Below, piece by piece: positions 31,632-45,200 of a stretch of DNA of 64,000 nucleotides. Position 1 is the first letter of the stretch, and every line of letters begins with the position of its first letter. Origin of the DNA: Cephalotus follicularis (lineage: Eukaryota; Streptophyta; Magnoliopsida; Oxalidales; Cephalotaceae); NCBI GenBank assembly GCA_001972305.1, contig BDDD01005737.1, forward strand, positions 1 to 64,000, given 5' to 3'. Below the pieces are notes generated by a model, which was given only the letters and a program-made list of their open reading frames with translations, ran no database searches and was not told the DNA's origin. Position numbers and translations under genes: made by a program.

Positions 31632-34600
31632 TCAAAATTCCAGCTCTGGTCCAGGTAAAAAGTCAGGATAACGTTCCCTCATCTAGTCCTCACGTTCCCA
31701 GGTAGCCTATTCTGCTACATGGTTTCTCCACAAGATCTTTACCAAAGGAATAGTCTTATTCCTCAACACCTGTTCTCGGCAGTCTAAGATCTGCTCTGGG
31801 GCTTGCTCATAATCCAACACTGGTAAATCCTCCCGGGCCAACACCACTGGCTCGGTCAACACATGGGGAGGATCAACAATGTATTTCCTCAGCATAGATA
31901 CATGGAACACGTCGTGCACCCTGGCTATCCCCTCGGGTAACGCCAGACGATAAGCCACTGGTCAAATCCTTTGCAAAACCTCAAAGGGACCTATGTACCT
32001 TGGGCTAAGCTTCCCACACTTGCCAAAATGAACAATCCCTGTGTAAAGTGATACCCTGAGGAAATCCTTGTCACCTACAGAGAACTCCAAGTCCTTACGA
32101 CGCTTGTTTGCGTAGCTCTTCTGCCTACTCTGGGCGGCATGCAAATGATCACGGATCACCTTCACCTTCTCAACTGCGTCCCTGACCAACTCTGGTCCTA
32201 ACAACTGGTGTTCACCCACCTCATTCCAACACAAAGGAGTTCGACAATGTCTACCGTACAAAGCCTCATAAGGAGCCATACCAATGCTCGCCTGGTACTT
32301 GTTGTTGTAGGCAAACTCGATCAAAGTCAAATGGTCATCCCAGCTTCCTCGAAAATCCATGACACATGCTCTCAACATGTCCTCAAGAATCTGGAAAGCC
32401 CGCATAGACTGCCCATCGGTCTGAGGATGGTATGTTGTACTGAGTCACAACTCCGTACCCAACGTCCTCTGTAAGCTTCGCCAGAATCTTGATGCGAACC
32501 TCGGGTCTCTATCCGAAACTATGCTGCTGGGGATCCCATACAACCTGATCACACCATCCACATACAACCGAGCTAACTTGTCCAAACTGAAGTCCTTCCT
32601 TGTAGGTATGAAGTGAGCAGACTTGGTCAAACGATCCACTATCACCCAAATAGCATCATGCTTACTCCTCGTCCAAGGAAAACTAGTGACAAAGTCCATT
32701 GATATGTTATCCCATTTCCACAGTGGAATAGGAAGCGGTTGAAGAAGTCCTAAAGGCTTCTGTCGCTCAGCCTTCACCTACTGGCATGTCAAGTACCTTG
32801 CCACAAACCTGGCAATCTCACGCTTCATGCCCCGCCACCAAAAACACTGCCTTAGGTTACGATACATCTTGGTACTCCCAGGATACATTGACCAAGGAGA
32901 ACGATGGGCTTCTTCCATGATCTCCTGCTTGATTGTCTCGATATGTGGCACACATATCCTCTCTCCAAACATCAGAGCACCGTCATCCCTGATGTGGAAG
33001 TTAGTCCGAGAACCTCTCTGACTTGTTTCAACAACTTGGTCAACCTCCAGTCCTTCTTTTGTAATCCCCGGATTTGCTCTTCCTAGATAGACCTCACTTG
33101 CAGAGAAGCCAACACTGATCCACTGTCCCCGGCAGACAGCTTTGCCCTCAAAGACCTCAACTGTTCCAACATTGGCAAGTAAACCAACCGTACATAAGCC
33201 AAGGAAGCGGAGGACTTCCTGCTCAACGCATCGGCAACCACATTGGCCTTACTAGGATGATACTCGATGGTACATTCATAATCCTTGATGAGCTCGATCC
33301 ATCTCCTCTGCCTCATGTTCAATTGTGGTTGAGAAGACAAATACTTCAAACTCTGGTGGTCAGTAAAGATCTGGCAGACCTCACCATACAGATAGTGATG
33401 CCATATCTTCAAAGCAAACACCATCGCAGCTAACTCCAAGTCATGCGTAGGGTAACTGAGCTCATGAACCTCCAACTGTCGAGAAGCATAGGCACTAACC
33501 TTGCCTTCTTGCATCAACACACAACCAAGGCCATGCAAAGAAGCATCACTGTAAACCACAAAACCAACCCCCAGAGAAGGAAGGGTTAACACCGGAGTTG
33601 ACGTTAACTTATCCTTCAGCGTTTGGAAGCTCCTTTCACAGTCTTCTGACCAAACGAACTTCACATCCTTCCTTGTCAACTTTCACAGAGGAGCTGCTAT
33701 TGCCGAGAATCCCTCCACGAACCTTCGGTAATAGCCAGCAAGTCCAAGGAAATTGTGCACTTCATGTACACTCTTGGGTCTTTCCCAGGCCAACACAGCT
33801 TCAACCTTCCTCGGGTCCACTTCAACACCTTGGCCCAAGATCACATGGCCCAAAAACACAAACCTGTCCAACAAAAACTCACACTTACTTAGCTTGGCAT
33901 ACTACTCATGGTTTCTCAAGGTCTGCAAAACAATCCTTAGGTGTTCCTTGTGCTCAGCCATACGCCGAGAGTATACCATCACGTCGTCTATGAGCACCAC
34001 CACAAAGGTATCCAAGAAAGGTTGGAACAGACGATTCATCAAATACATGAAAGCAGCCAGTGCATTGGTTAAACCAAAAGGCATAACTGAGAACTCATAA
34101 AGACCATAACGAGATCTAAAGGCTATCTTCGGAACATCCTCTTCCTTCACCTTCAACTGGTGATATCCAGACCGAAGATCTATCTTAGAGAACACACAGG
34201 CGTCTCGCAACTGATCAAACAAGTCATCTATCCTTGGCAACGGGTACCTGTTACGCACAGTAAGCTTGTTGAGTTGCCTATAGTCGATACATAAGCGCAT
34301 AGCTCCATCTTTCTTCTTCACAAACAAGACCGGAGCACCCCATGGAGAACTACTAGGTCGAATAAATCCCTTATCCAACAAATCTTCCAATTGTACCTTT
34401 AGCTCTTTCAACTCTACAGGCGCCATACGGTAAGGAGCAAGGGATATAGGAGCCGCACCAGGGATCAACTCGATCTCAACGTCTATTTCCCTGTCTGGAG
34501 GAGGATCTGGTAACTCATCAGGGAAAACATCGAGAAACTCACAAACCACGGGTATGTCCCCTACCTCTGTCTTAGTCATCCGAGTATCCACCACATGAGC

Positions 34601-36360
34601 TAAGAATCCTTGCACACCTTTACCCAAAGCCTTACGTGCAACCATAGCCGAGATCAACTTCAGAGGTGCCGAGCACTGCTCGTAAACTAACTCCATGCCT
34701 GACTCGTCGGGCAAGCAAAAGGAAATAACCTTACGTGAACAATCAACCACTTCTCGCTGCCTTACCAGCCAATCCATGCCCAAGATGGCATCAAAGTCCT
34801 CAATCTTGAAGGGAATAAGGTCAGCTACAAAACTCCATTCCTTGATCACAACATCACAACCTCTGTAGACTCGTTCTACACGGTAACTCTGGCCCGTAGG
34901 AACAGATACAATGATCTCTTCGTTCAAGGAACTCAACACTCAACATGCATGTGTGCAAAAATGCGTGGGCAACAAAAGATAAAGAGGCTTCCGTGTCAAA
35001 CAAAATCGTGGCATCTCTGCCGAAGCTAAGAGCCTTACCTATAGCCACGTCCGCTGATCCAAGAGCATCTTCTCAGTTCAAAGCATAGACTCTAGCTGTT
35101 GCCGTTGGTCTACCCTGCTGACGACTTCCGCCAGCCCTGGATGATCCCACTTGCGAAGCCGTTGATCCACCTCTGGCTCCTGCAGGTTGTCCATTGAAGT
35201 GCCCAACCTGGCCACACTGGAAACATCCACGGGTATCTATCTTGTAATTGCCAAAGTGAAAGCGACCACGCTTCTGGCACTTAGAAGGCTGTTGAGAAGC
35301 TGATAAACTTTGGTGCCTGCTCTGCTGCGCACCTCTGTCTGTAGGAGGACTCGTCTGCTGCGAAGAAAACGTCCCCTGGCCATCAATCCTGGCCTGTCCC
35401 CGGTTTCCACCGTCAGCTTGCTGGTTAGGGTACCGTTTCCTTCGTTTCCCTTGTCCTTGGGAGGAACCCTCTCCTTGAGCAGCCTGCTATCCATATCTCT
35501 TTTGTCCCCTTTCCTGGCGATTCCTCTGCTCCGTGATACTCTGCTCAACCCTCTTGGAAGATTCCATAAAATCTCCAAAGATAGTCCAGGTTGTTGCTGC
35601 CACAGTATGTCTCACCTCGGGATTCAACCCATCCAAGAATTTCTCGCACCTGTCCTCTTGGCCTGCCACCAAAGCAGGAGCAAAATGAGACAACTCCATA
35701 AAGCGGTATTCATACTGGGTCACAGTCATACTCCCCTGACGTAAGTGCAGAAACTTTCTCCTCTTCCCCTTCACGAAGGTAGCCGAAAAGAAGTACTGAC
35801 GAAACTCTCTCTTGAAAACATCCCAAGTGATTATAGCAACATCAGTCTGCCTAGCTTGGAGTGCTTCCCACCATCGAAGAGCATTCTTCCTTACCAAGTA
35901 GACGGCAAGTCCAACACGTGAGTCGTAGGAAACTCTGTACAAAGAGCATCTCAAGATGATTCAACCATGCCTTTGCATCCGCTGGATCATCCGTTCCCTC
36001 AAAAGTTGCAGCACCTAAACGTTGCAAATGTTCAACCGGTAAAGCTTGAGGTCGAGAACTACTCAAAGATTGTGCTATCATCGTAGCAAACTGCATCCAC
36101 TCTGCTTGACCACTGGTACCAATCGGAGGAGGTGCCGGCATTGTTGACTACACTGCTGGGACCTCAGCTGTCATAGCTGGTTCGGTCTCTTATTCAACCA
36201 TTCCAGGGTTAACCTGCACACCAGGTCTAACAGGAGGCAGTTCTTGATCCACATGTGGTGGGGAGGTCTCTCTTCCTCTACCCTGACCATGCTCTCTGAC
36301 TGGGGAGACCCCTCGTCCCCTACCCACACCACTTCCTCGAGTCTGACGCGGAGGCACCAT
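31632..36360 (-). pseudogene. G3 gag-pol polyprotein with stops, frameshifts and dead active sites
   Basis: Starts at ATG 36360 with an Arg/Gly-rich leader like that of G2, then gag (LPVEHLQRLGAATFEGT, frame change near 35950), one zinc-knuckle region near 35220 (CFQCGQVGHF, incomplete), protease near 35010 with DTEA where DTGA is expected, reverse transcriptase (33902-34939) with [11 protein letters not shown], RNase H (33083-33679) with YSDAS, LELAAM and FTDHQSL, and integrase (31962-32972). In integrase the zinc-binding motif has RYLTC for RCLTC. The catalytic region has TDGQSMRAFQ where TDGQSERTIQ is typical, so the Glu of D,D-35-E is Met. A chromodomain-like C-terminal segment ends near 31632. 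At least eight stops or frame changes are present. It cannot be autonomous now. Confidence 0.92.
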
Positions 36361-36472
36361 CTACCTTCACATGCACAATTAGGACATTACTAACATGTAT
36401 ACTACATGAAATGCAATGCATGCATACCCCCCTAAAGTCTCCAAAGGAAACACAAGGAAACTAAACCGGTTG

Positions 36473-36484
36473 TCTCTGATACCA
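36473..36484 (-). other. G3 primer-binding site
   Basis: The minus strand reads TGGTATCAGAGA, six bases from the LTR end (GGCGTGTCA). The same 12-base form, with one change, is used by G2. Confidence 0.9.
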
Positions 36485-36490
36485 AAAAGC

Positions 36491-39400
36491 TGACACGCCC
36501 CGTTCCCGAGCACCCCCGCCTGAGGACGGCCGTGCCAGGTGGAAGGATCCCTCATCTGGATCCCTAACAAAAACCCCAACAAACAAAGGCAAACGCCAAG
36601 GCCAGGGCAGGCATTAAAACACGCTGCCGAGGAGAGCCGCGCTCCCCAGGCTAAACACACCTAAGGCATAAAAACAAGAAAAGCCCGAGCAGGAAGGAGG
36701 AATTTCCCATCTGCTCCAACCCAAAAATGCCACGCATGCCAAAAGAAACACGCGACTGCAAAGGGAAAAAAAGGAAGGGCCAAACAGTAAATAACCTTTA
36801 CTTAAAACCATTCCCAAAGCTCACCGTTTAACTAAAGGGACACACTGCCCAAACGCACCAGTCCACTAAAGGAACACACTGCCCAAACGCACCATTCCAC
36901 TAAAGGAACACACTCAACAACAACTGTCCAAATGCATTATTCCACTAAAGGAACATGCTAGGGAAGGGACCCAGGGCAAAGAACGCAACACTACATCTTA
37001 CCTGGGGTCCCGGGCAGGGGATGTCAACACCACCCATCACAACATGACGTACACAAGCCAAGCCCGTGCCTCATCCTAAGACATGCCTTCCCCGGACAAG
37101 CCATCCTTGGGCATGTCCTCATTGGACGACTAACCTATGACACGTCCTCCTAAGGCATGACCCACACAAAAAGGATATGCCCGGGCACAAGAAAACGAAA
37201 ACGCTTAACGTAGGGATACACCTGGGATCAACACAAGGGCTCAAGGACAAACGCCAAGCATTGGGACCACTACCCGGGGTCCCCCAAACGCTCAACTTAC
37301 ACTAAGGAGATAGAATCTCACCCCGGCCATGTACCCAGGGGATCCACCAGGGCTCACCCACCAAAACATCTCCAGGGACCGAGCCGGTACGAGGTCGGGA
37401 GGACGGGCAAAACTAAAGAAAACTACCTACTCCCACTTAACGCCTACGGCATGCCTGGGGACAACACCCAGGGACGCCACTAGACCTTAGCTTAGGGTCA
37501 ACCAACCCTAGCTGCAAAGTCAACCTAAGGTTTGACCAACCTAACATAGGCACCCCTCCCCCAGCATCTCAGCAGAGGTGTCACGCACAAAGGGCCCGGG
37601 GAGAAACGCTGAAGTTTCACCAAGGCCAGGGCTAGGGAGACCTGCTCTGCTGCCCAGGGTCAAAAAACCCCCGAACTCGTACGTCATCCCTGCACACCCA
37701 AACTCAAAGCATAAACAACGCCAGGGCTGGGAAAACAGCTCAAACAACAAGTATATAAAACAAGAAGTGAATTATATACACGGTCCTGGGCAAAATGCCA
37801 AGGACCCACCACATCCAAGAGTTTATACACATGTTCACAACAAAAGGGTTGCAAGGCATAGACATTAACAAAATCTATACAAAAACCCCATGAATGTCCC
37901 CAAATGCATGAAGGTGCCTGTGGCCCAAGGAGCCATCCTAAGGTGCTGCGTCCAGTGTCTACCTCTTTCAACAAGCTGTCCTTAGTGGATCACAAGAACC
38001 CAGCTGCCCTGCTTCCCCTACACACAAAACTGAGAGGGGATTAGTCCAACTGATTAGTGAGTAAGATCAAGGAATATCCTAGGCAAACCCACTTCCACTA
38101 GGCTGCCAAGAACCACGAAAAATGTGCCCTGTCCCAACTGGGCCAAAGGATGACCCATATCCCCTGCTCAACAAAACAAAGCAGAGGTGAAAATATACAA
38201 GGATATTGATAACAAGGAAAATCCCGGGGAGACGTCAGTGCTACCAATTCAATGACTGACCTCAAGGAAAGAAGATAAACAATAGGTTATATGCCAGAAC
38301 ATGCCAGGGATCCAAGGATCAACACAAGATCAACTCTAAGGATCATCAAATATCAAGGGGACTACTGGTACTGTATCAATCACAAGCACGTTCCACACAT
38401 TCACATGCACACATCAAACTGACACACTTCCGTAGCCGGAACCACCTCGGCAGCGTAAATAACAACTCCGTTGACGTTCTATCAACGCGGTCATGGGCTA
38501 CAGGACTGAACACATTCCTCATATACGCATATAGATACCCACTTCCATAGCACCGTATAAACATCGGGTGAATGGCTACGCCAAGCACTCCTCCCCTGAC
38601 AATCATACATTGACACACGTCATTGCATGAACCTCGATCAAGGGGCTACGCAAGCCCACCCCTGTCGGCAATCACGAGCTCAACACTACACTAAGTGAAC
38701 CTCGATCGAGAAGCTACCTCGTTGGAAATCACATAGCGTTAGTATCGTCCAAGGGGCCCGCGAATCACCACTCGCCTCCACCCTTGATGAGAATGAAAGA
38801 GGAGAACATTGGCTCAAAGGTAAGTGTATCACCACTTAGACCATCTCGTACCGACAATCCCACACATAACCAAGTAACCATCATCTAGTAACCAGTACTC
38901 GAGAACAACAACATATGATATCAAATAACGCATGAATACTTAAACAGAAAGGGGGAACAACAAGTTCAACCCAGACATCGAGTCCTCAGCTCAGAAACAA
39001 TAGTATTCACATGCAATATCAACAAGAATGACAGGAGAAGAAATCCTAGTCAAAGGTAATATCATGGAAGGGCATGTAAACAATAAACTCTCAGTTATCA
39101 ATTGATAGAAAGAAGAACATCCCACTCACTAGTATCAGTAGCTTCCTCAGCTAGCTCCCCTGTTGTGCAGACTTCGTGCCTAGATCTTCCTCTCCAAGAC
39201 CAACACACAACAATGCTTAGCTACCATGAACAATATCTCTGAAGCTATGCATGAACCACATACATCCATGAAAACCAAGGCGAAGCTCCTTCTCGGCCTC
39301 AAAGATCGTGCCTGTACCAACCAAGCAATGCACCAAAACGTACTGAGGATGACACTCACCTGCTAGACGCCTAGACGGGTGAAAGAAAGTCCCAACCTCA

Positions 39401-39729
39401 ATAGCGATCATAGCTTCAGGAGAAAGACAAAGAAGAAAAAAGAAAGATAAGAGCTCACTCTCCCAAAAGCTTCTTCTGGCGTGAGATAATGGACATGATA
39501 TATGCCGAAAGTCAACTATCAAGCTTCCTAAGCAAGCTTTGCACATATCCCAACACCATCTAAACATCTCTTATCTCATAACCCAAACCAACATTGGGCC
39601 TCCACCAAGCCCAAGCCAAACAAACACTTCTCCAAGAAAAGAGCCCAAACCAACCACAACCAAGGAGAAAAAAAAATTTCCCCCAAGCCTAAACATCAAT
39701 TTACCCAAAATTAAATGTGGGCCGTTACA
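36491..39729 (-). repeat. G3 5' LTR (3.2 kb)
   Basis: Plus-strand ends TGACACGCCCCG and GGCCGTTACA. It is collinear with the 3' LTR, with scattered transitions and a few small indels. It includes the tandem repeat at 36824-36958 and the same blocks throughout. No gene was recognised. Confidence 0.92.
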
Positions 39730-39796
39730 TCGTATCCTCGGTAACTAAGTAAATTTTTTTCTTGTGATTAACACCACTTTCCTTATAGGAGACATT

Positions 39797-42240
39797 ATGG
39801 ATCACCGAAGAGGTAGGCGGGGAAGGCATAGAGCCGAAGATGGAGACAATACCCCACAAGTGAATGAAGGAGTCGATGTTCCGCAAATGAATGAAGGAGG
39901 AAATATTCTGCAAATGGATGAAGAAGGAAATGTTTCACAAATGCATGAAGGAGGAAATGCCCCGCCAGTGCATAATGAGAGGAGTACTTTCGATCGCATG
40001 GCTGATCTTTTTCAATAGCAGATCCAAGCCAATGCGGCGAGTATGGAATAGTTACGGCAAATGTATGAAGCTAACCAAGCATATCAGCGTGCTCCTGAAG
40101 TTTATCATGCTGGTGGATTTGGTAGAGATTTAGAGCGGTTCATGAGACAGAGCCCTCCGATGTTCAAAGGGGCGTTGGATGCTACTGTAGCAGAATAGTG
40201 GATGAAAGATATGTAGAAAATCTTTGCTGCATTGGAGTGTACTGATGCATAGAAGTTGAATTTTGCAACCTACTGCTTATGGGGAGAAGCTACCCATTGG
40301 TGGCAGATGATTGAAGCGAAGTGGAAATCTCTGGATCTTGATAGAACTTGGGACAGATTTCAGTCCAAGTTCAATGATGCTTATGTTCCACAGATGGAGT
40401 ATGACTGAAGGGAGACAGAGTTACTAGAGTTACGTCAAGGAGGCATGACGGTAGCTCAATATCAGACCAGATTCATTGAGCTGGCTAGGCACACGCCCTA
40501 TCTGGTGGAGGGAGAGTTAAGGAAGATAAGGAGGTTCTTGAAGGGCCTTAGACTTGATATCAGATCTAAGCTGGTTGTAATACAACTGACTTATTTTATG
40601 GATGTTATTGAAAAAGCAAGAATTCTGGAGGTTGACGCAAATGAGTGAAGAATGGAGAGATCTCGAGGTTGTCAATCGAGACCTGCAGCTTCAAACTAGC
40701 AGGGAAGCAATAATCCTGCTGGTTCATCAAAGTCTGGAAATAAGGGACAAGGAAGCTCTCGAAGGAATACTTCTCGTTCCCGAACTCCTAATCGAGGAAG
40801 CCAACGGAATTTTGGAGGATGTAGTTTTTGTGGTCTCCCAACTCATGGCGAAAGTGTTTGCTGGAAGAAGGCAGGGAAATGCCTGAAATGTGTCTCGCTA
40901 GGGCATCGATTAATGGATTGTTCGAAAGTGAAAGCCCAACAGAGTAATGCTGGAGCTAGTGGAAGTGGTGCGGCTGCTCAACCACCAAGAGATACAGGAA
41001 AGGCAATAATGAAAAGTAGAGTTTATACCCTGTCTAAGAAAGATGTACCAGAGTCTACTTCTGTCGTGGGAGGTACCATCTTCATATATGGTTTATCTGC
41101 TCGTGTATTGATTGACCCTGGTGCTACACATTCATTCATTGCATCATGTTTTCTGTCTGATTTGCATTATGTGACTGATTGCTTGCCTTATGTGTTGGAA
41201 GTGAATACTCCAACCGGAGACTCGTTATTGACCGATGTTATAGTGAACAGCTGTGAGATCATGATAGCTGGGGTTCAGCTATTCACTGATCTAATTGCAC
41301 TGTCAATCCAAGATTTTGATGTTATCTTGGGGGATGGACTGGTTATATCTACATCGAGCGTGCGTGGATTGCTATAACAAGGTGGTGACTTTTCATCTGT
41401 TAGATGGAACTGTGTTTCAGTTCGTAGGAGAGAAGAATATGTCTACTCCAATTATTTCTTACACTCGAGCACTGAGATATCTCGAGAAGGGGTGTGACAA
41501 GCATGAGATATGCTCCGAGCTTGCGTTATTGACTTTGCTAGAATTTGGGAGGATCATATACCACTGATTGAGTTCTCCTACAACAACAATTATCATTCTA
41601 GCATTGGGATGGCTCTTTATGAAGCATTGTATAGAAGAAAAAGCAGATCTCCTACATGCTGGGATGAAGTGGGTGAAAGACAAGTGCTGGGACCTGATCT
41701 TGTCCAAGAGACTACTGAAAAGGTTGAGATAGTTAAGAAGAGGTTACTCTCTGCACAGAGTCAGAAAAAGAGTTATGCCGATAGAAGGAGAATGAAGCTA
41801 GAGTTTGAGAAGGGAGATCATGTTTTTCTGAGAATCTCACATTCGAAGGGTGTTCACAGGTTTAGCCTGAAAGGGAAATTAGCTCCATGATACATTGTAT
41901 CGTAAGAGATCCTAGCGAGAGTTGGGGAAGTGGCATGTCAGATAGAACTACCACCCAACTTATCGAGTGTGGATAACATATTTCATGTATCCATGTTACG
42001 AAAATACGTACCTGATCTATCTCATGTGTTGAGCTATGAATCAGGATTAATCAGTGATAACCTATCTTATAAAGAACGGACAATGAGGATTCTGGACAAG
42101 AAGGAGAAAGTATTGAGGAATAAGACTATTCCAATGGTGAAGATACTGTAGCAGTTTCATGGAGCTGAAGAAGCTACCTGGGAACGTGAAGTTGAAATGA
42201 TAGAAATATTCCCTCATTGGTTCAGGATGTAAAGGCAAAA
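39797..42240 (+). pseudogene. G4 gag-protease with integrase tail; RT and RNase H deleted
   Basis: Starts at ATG 39797. The N-terminus has four or five imperfect copies of a PQMNEGGN-like unit (39845-39980). Gag (40060-40650) resembles G1 gag and has many stops, several of the CAG-to-TAG or TGG-to-TAG kind. Zinc knuckles CSFCGLPTHGESVC and CLKCVSLGHRLMDC lie near 40820-40920, and protease DPGATHSFIA near 41117. A frame change occurs at about 41330. At about 41495-41507 the reading passes directly from protease to the integrase C-terminal half (YNNNYHSSIG), so reverse transcriptase, RNase H and the integrase catalytic core are gone. The frame then ends with the TWEREVEMIEIFPHWF terminus and a polypurine-like tract. 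Confidence 0.88.
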
Positions 42241-42264
42241 TTCGAGGAAGAATTTTCTATAAGG

Positions 42265-45200
42265 ACAGCATGGGTTCTTATTGATCCGGGTTCATCCCAT
42301 TCATTCATTGCATCACATTTTCTCTACCATGTTGGTTTGAGACCCGAATACCTTCCTTTCTTGATGGAAGTGTCTACACCTCTCGATGAGTCAGCGACTA
42401 CCAATCGAGTGTGTAGAGATTGTGTTATAGAGATTGATGATCGTAGCTTGTTAGCCGATTTTATTGTTCTTCCTATGGATAGCCTAGATGTGATTCTTGG
42501 GATGGATTGATTGTCTGCTAGTTTTGCTCAAGTGTATTGTTATCGAAAAGTGGTGGTTTTCAGTCCTCTGGGACGACTACCTTTTCTATTCCTTGGCACC
42601 TTAGAGCCATCGATTGTTTCGATGATTTCGGCTTTGCATGCAGACAGATTGTTGGGACAGGGATGCCAGGGGTTTCTGGTACATGTGCTCGATGCCGATA
42701 GATGGTGACCGGAATTGGAAGATATTCCAGTGGTTTACAAATTCAGAGATGTTTTTCCTCGGGATTTGACTTCGTTACCGCCTGACAGAGAGATAGAATT
42801 TGTAATTGATTTGATACTGGGAACTGCATTGATTTCTCAAGCACTGTACCGAATGGCACCAATAAAATTGAAAGAGTTAAAGATACAACTACAGAATCTT
42901 CTAGACAAAGGTTTCATAAGACCTAGTGTTTCACCTTAGGGAGCACCTATTCTTTTTGTCAAGAAGAAAGATGGATCGCTCCGAATGTGTATTGACTACC
43001 GTCAGCTCAATAAAGTTACAGTGAAGAATAAGTACCCTCTACCGCATATTGATGAGTTGTTCGATCAGCTTAGAGGAGCGACAGTGGTTTCTAAGCTCGA
43101 TTTGAGATTCGATTACCACTAGCTGAAAGTCGGACAGGAGGATATTCTGAAGACTGCTTTTAGATCACGATATGATCATTGTGAGTTTCTAGTTATGCCT
43201 TTTGGTATAACTAATGCTCCCGCAGCTTTCATGAACCTCATGAACCGAGTGTTCAGACAGTATTTGGATCAATTTATTGTGGTTTTCATTGAAGACCTTT
43301 TGGTCTATTCCAGGACCGATGAGGAGCATGCCCAACACCTCAACATTGTATTGCAAACATTGAGAGATCATCGATTGTATGCCAAATTCAACAAGTGCAA
43401 ATTTTGGTTATCGGAGGTTGCTTTTCTTTGGCATATTGTTTCTGGTGACGGTTTATTAGTGGCTCCATCAAAGGTTGAGGCCGTGAAAGATTGGAAACAA
43501 CCGCGAATGCTTCCGAGATCAGTAGCTTCTTGGGTTTAGCAGGGTATTATCGTCAGCTTGTTGAGGGATTTTCCTGAATTGCTACACCATTAACTAGATT
43601 GATGCAGAAGAATGCTGATTTTGTATGGGATAGTGATTGTGAAAGGAGTTTTCAAGAGTTAAAGGATAGATTGATTTCCGCTCCTGTCCTAGCCTTGCCA
43701 GACGGGAACGAAGGTTTTGTAGTGTATACCGATGCTTCTTGGAAAGGTCTTGTTGCGTCCTTATGCAATATGGCAAAGTAATAGAATATGCATCGAGAAA
43801 GATCAAACCACATAAAGAAAACTACCCAGTGCGTGACTTGGAGTTGGCGGCCATTGTCTTTGCTCTTGGGAAATGGCGCCACTACCTATATGGGACCAAG
43901 TTTACAGTCTTTACGGATCGCAAGAGTTTGAGATATCTCTTTTCATAGAAGGAATTGAACATGAGACAAAGAATGAGATTTAAGCTTCTTAATGATTATG
44001 ATTGTAACATTGAATATCATTCGAAAAAAATGAATGTCGTTACAGATGCTTTGAGTCGCATGCTGTCTTGTATGACACTTTCTCATATTCATTTGCAACA
44101 TTTTTTATTTGACCAGATCAAAGATGCTCAGAAGGTGGACATGGAATTACAGAAATTGGCTGCTGCTATTAACGGGGGTTTGAAACCTGATTTCTCTCTA
44201 TCTTCAGATGGGTTATTGAGATACAGGAATAGAATTTGCATTCTAACCAATAGTGAGTTGAAGGAGGAGGTTCTTTCTCAAGCTCATAAATCTCGTCTCT
44301 CTATCCATCCGGGGAGTACGAATATGTATCATGACCTAAAGCTTAGCTATTGGTGGATTGGCATAAAGAGAGAGATCGCGGAGTTTGTATCGAGATGCCT
44401 CACTTGTCAGCAAGTCAAGGTGGAACACTAGAGACCGGTAGGTTTTCTTCAGCCTCTACTCATTCCATAGTGGAAATGGGAGCATATTACCATGGATTTC
44501 GTGTCCGGCCTACCTCAGACTCGTGACAGACATGATGCTATTTGGGTTGTGGTCGATCGGCTTATGAAGTCAGCCCATTTTCTACCGGTTCGGATGACTT
44601 ACTCTAGAGAAAAGTTGTCCAGATTGTTCATAAAAGAGATTCTTAAAGCACATGAAACTCCTGTTAGCATTGTTTCGGATCGAGACTCTCGCTTCACTTC
44701 TGATTTTTGGAGGAAGTTACAGGCAACTATGGGTACGAAATTAAGTTTCAGCACTGCTTTTCATCCCCAGTCAGATGGATTATCCGAAAGGACCATTCAG
44801 ACGTTGGAGGACATGCTTCGAGCATGAGTTCTTGACTTTGGAGGTAATTGGAATGAGTACTTGCATTTGATTGAGTTCTCGTATAACAATAGTTATCACG
44901 AGAGCATACAGATGGCTCCTTATGAGGCCCTATATGGTAGGAAGTGCCAATGACCAGTTTATTGGGATCAGGTCGGTGAGAAGAGCATCTTGGGACCAGA
45001 GATAGTGCAAATTACCTCAGAGAAAGTGAAATTGATTAAAGACCGATTGATTGTAGCACAGAGTAGACAGAAAAGCTATGCTGATGTTCATCGCAGAGGC
45101 TTGGAGTTCGGTGTTGGTGACCATGTTTTTCTCAAAGTGTCACCCACTAAAGGAGTCATGAGATTTAGGAGGAAAGGGAAGCTTTCTCCCCGTTTTATTG

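Larger units (their letters stand above)
28380..39729 (-). mobile_element. G3: full-length but inactive Ty3/gypsy element inserted in the G4 leader
   Basis: An 11.35 kb element with two LTRs of similar length (3225 and 3239 bases), primer site, gag, protease, reverse transcriptase, RNase H, integrase and polypurine tract, all on the minus strand. Flanking bases are TACTA (left) and TCGTA (right), so a target duplication is doubtful. It is the most complete element here and the nearest relative of the gag-only element G2. Confidence 0.92.
25866..42264 (+). mobile_element. G4: Ty3/gypsy element of the G1/G6 family, interrupted by G3 and fused to G5
   Basis: Pieces in order: 5' LTR (25866-28329), primer site, 45 bases of leader, insertion G3 (28380-39729), rest of leader, gag, protease, a deletion, the C-terminal part of integrase, and a polypurine-like tract ending at 42264. 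No 3' LTR follows; instead the protease of another element (G5) starts at once. Confidence 0.85.

Noticed and set aside
31962..32405. A second integrase gene in G3.
   Set aside because: It continues the integrase frame after a stop at 32445; it is one decayed polyprotein.
28375..39734. TACTA/TCGTA as the G3 target duplication.
   Set aside because: Only three of five bases agree, so it was not claimed.
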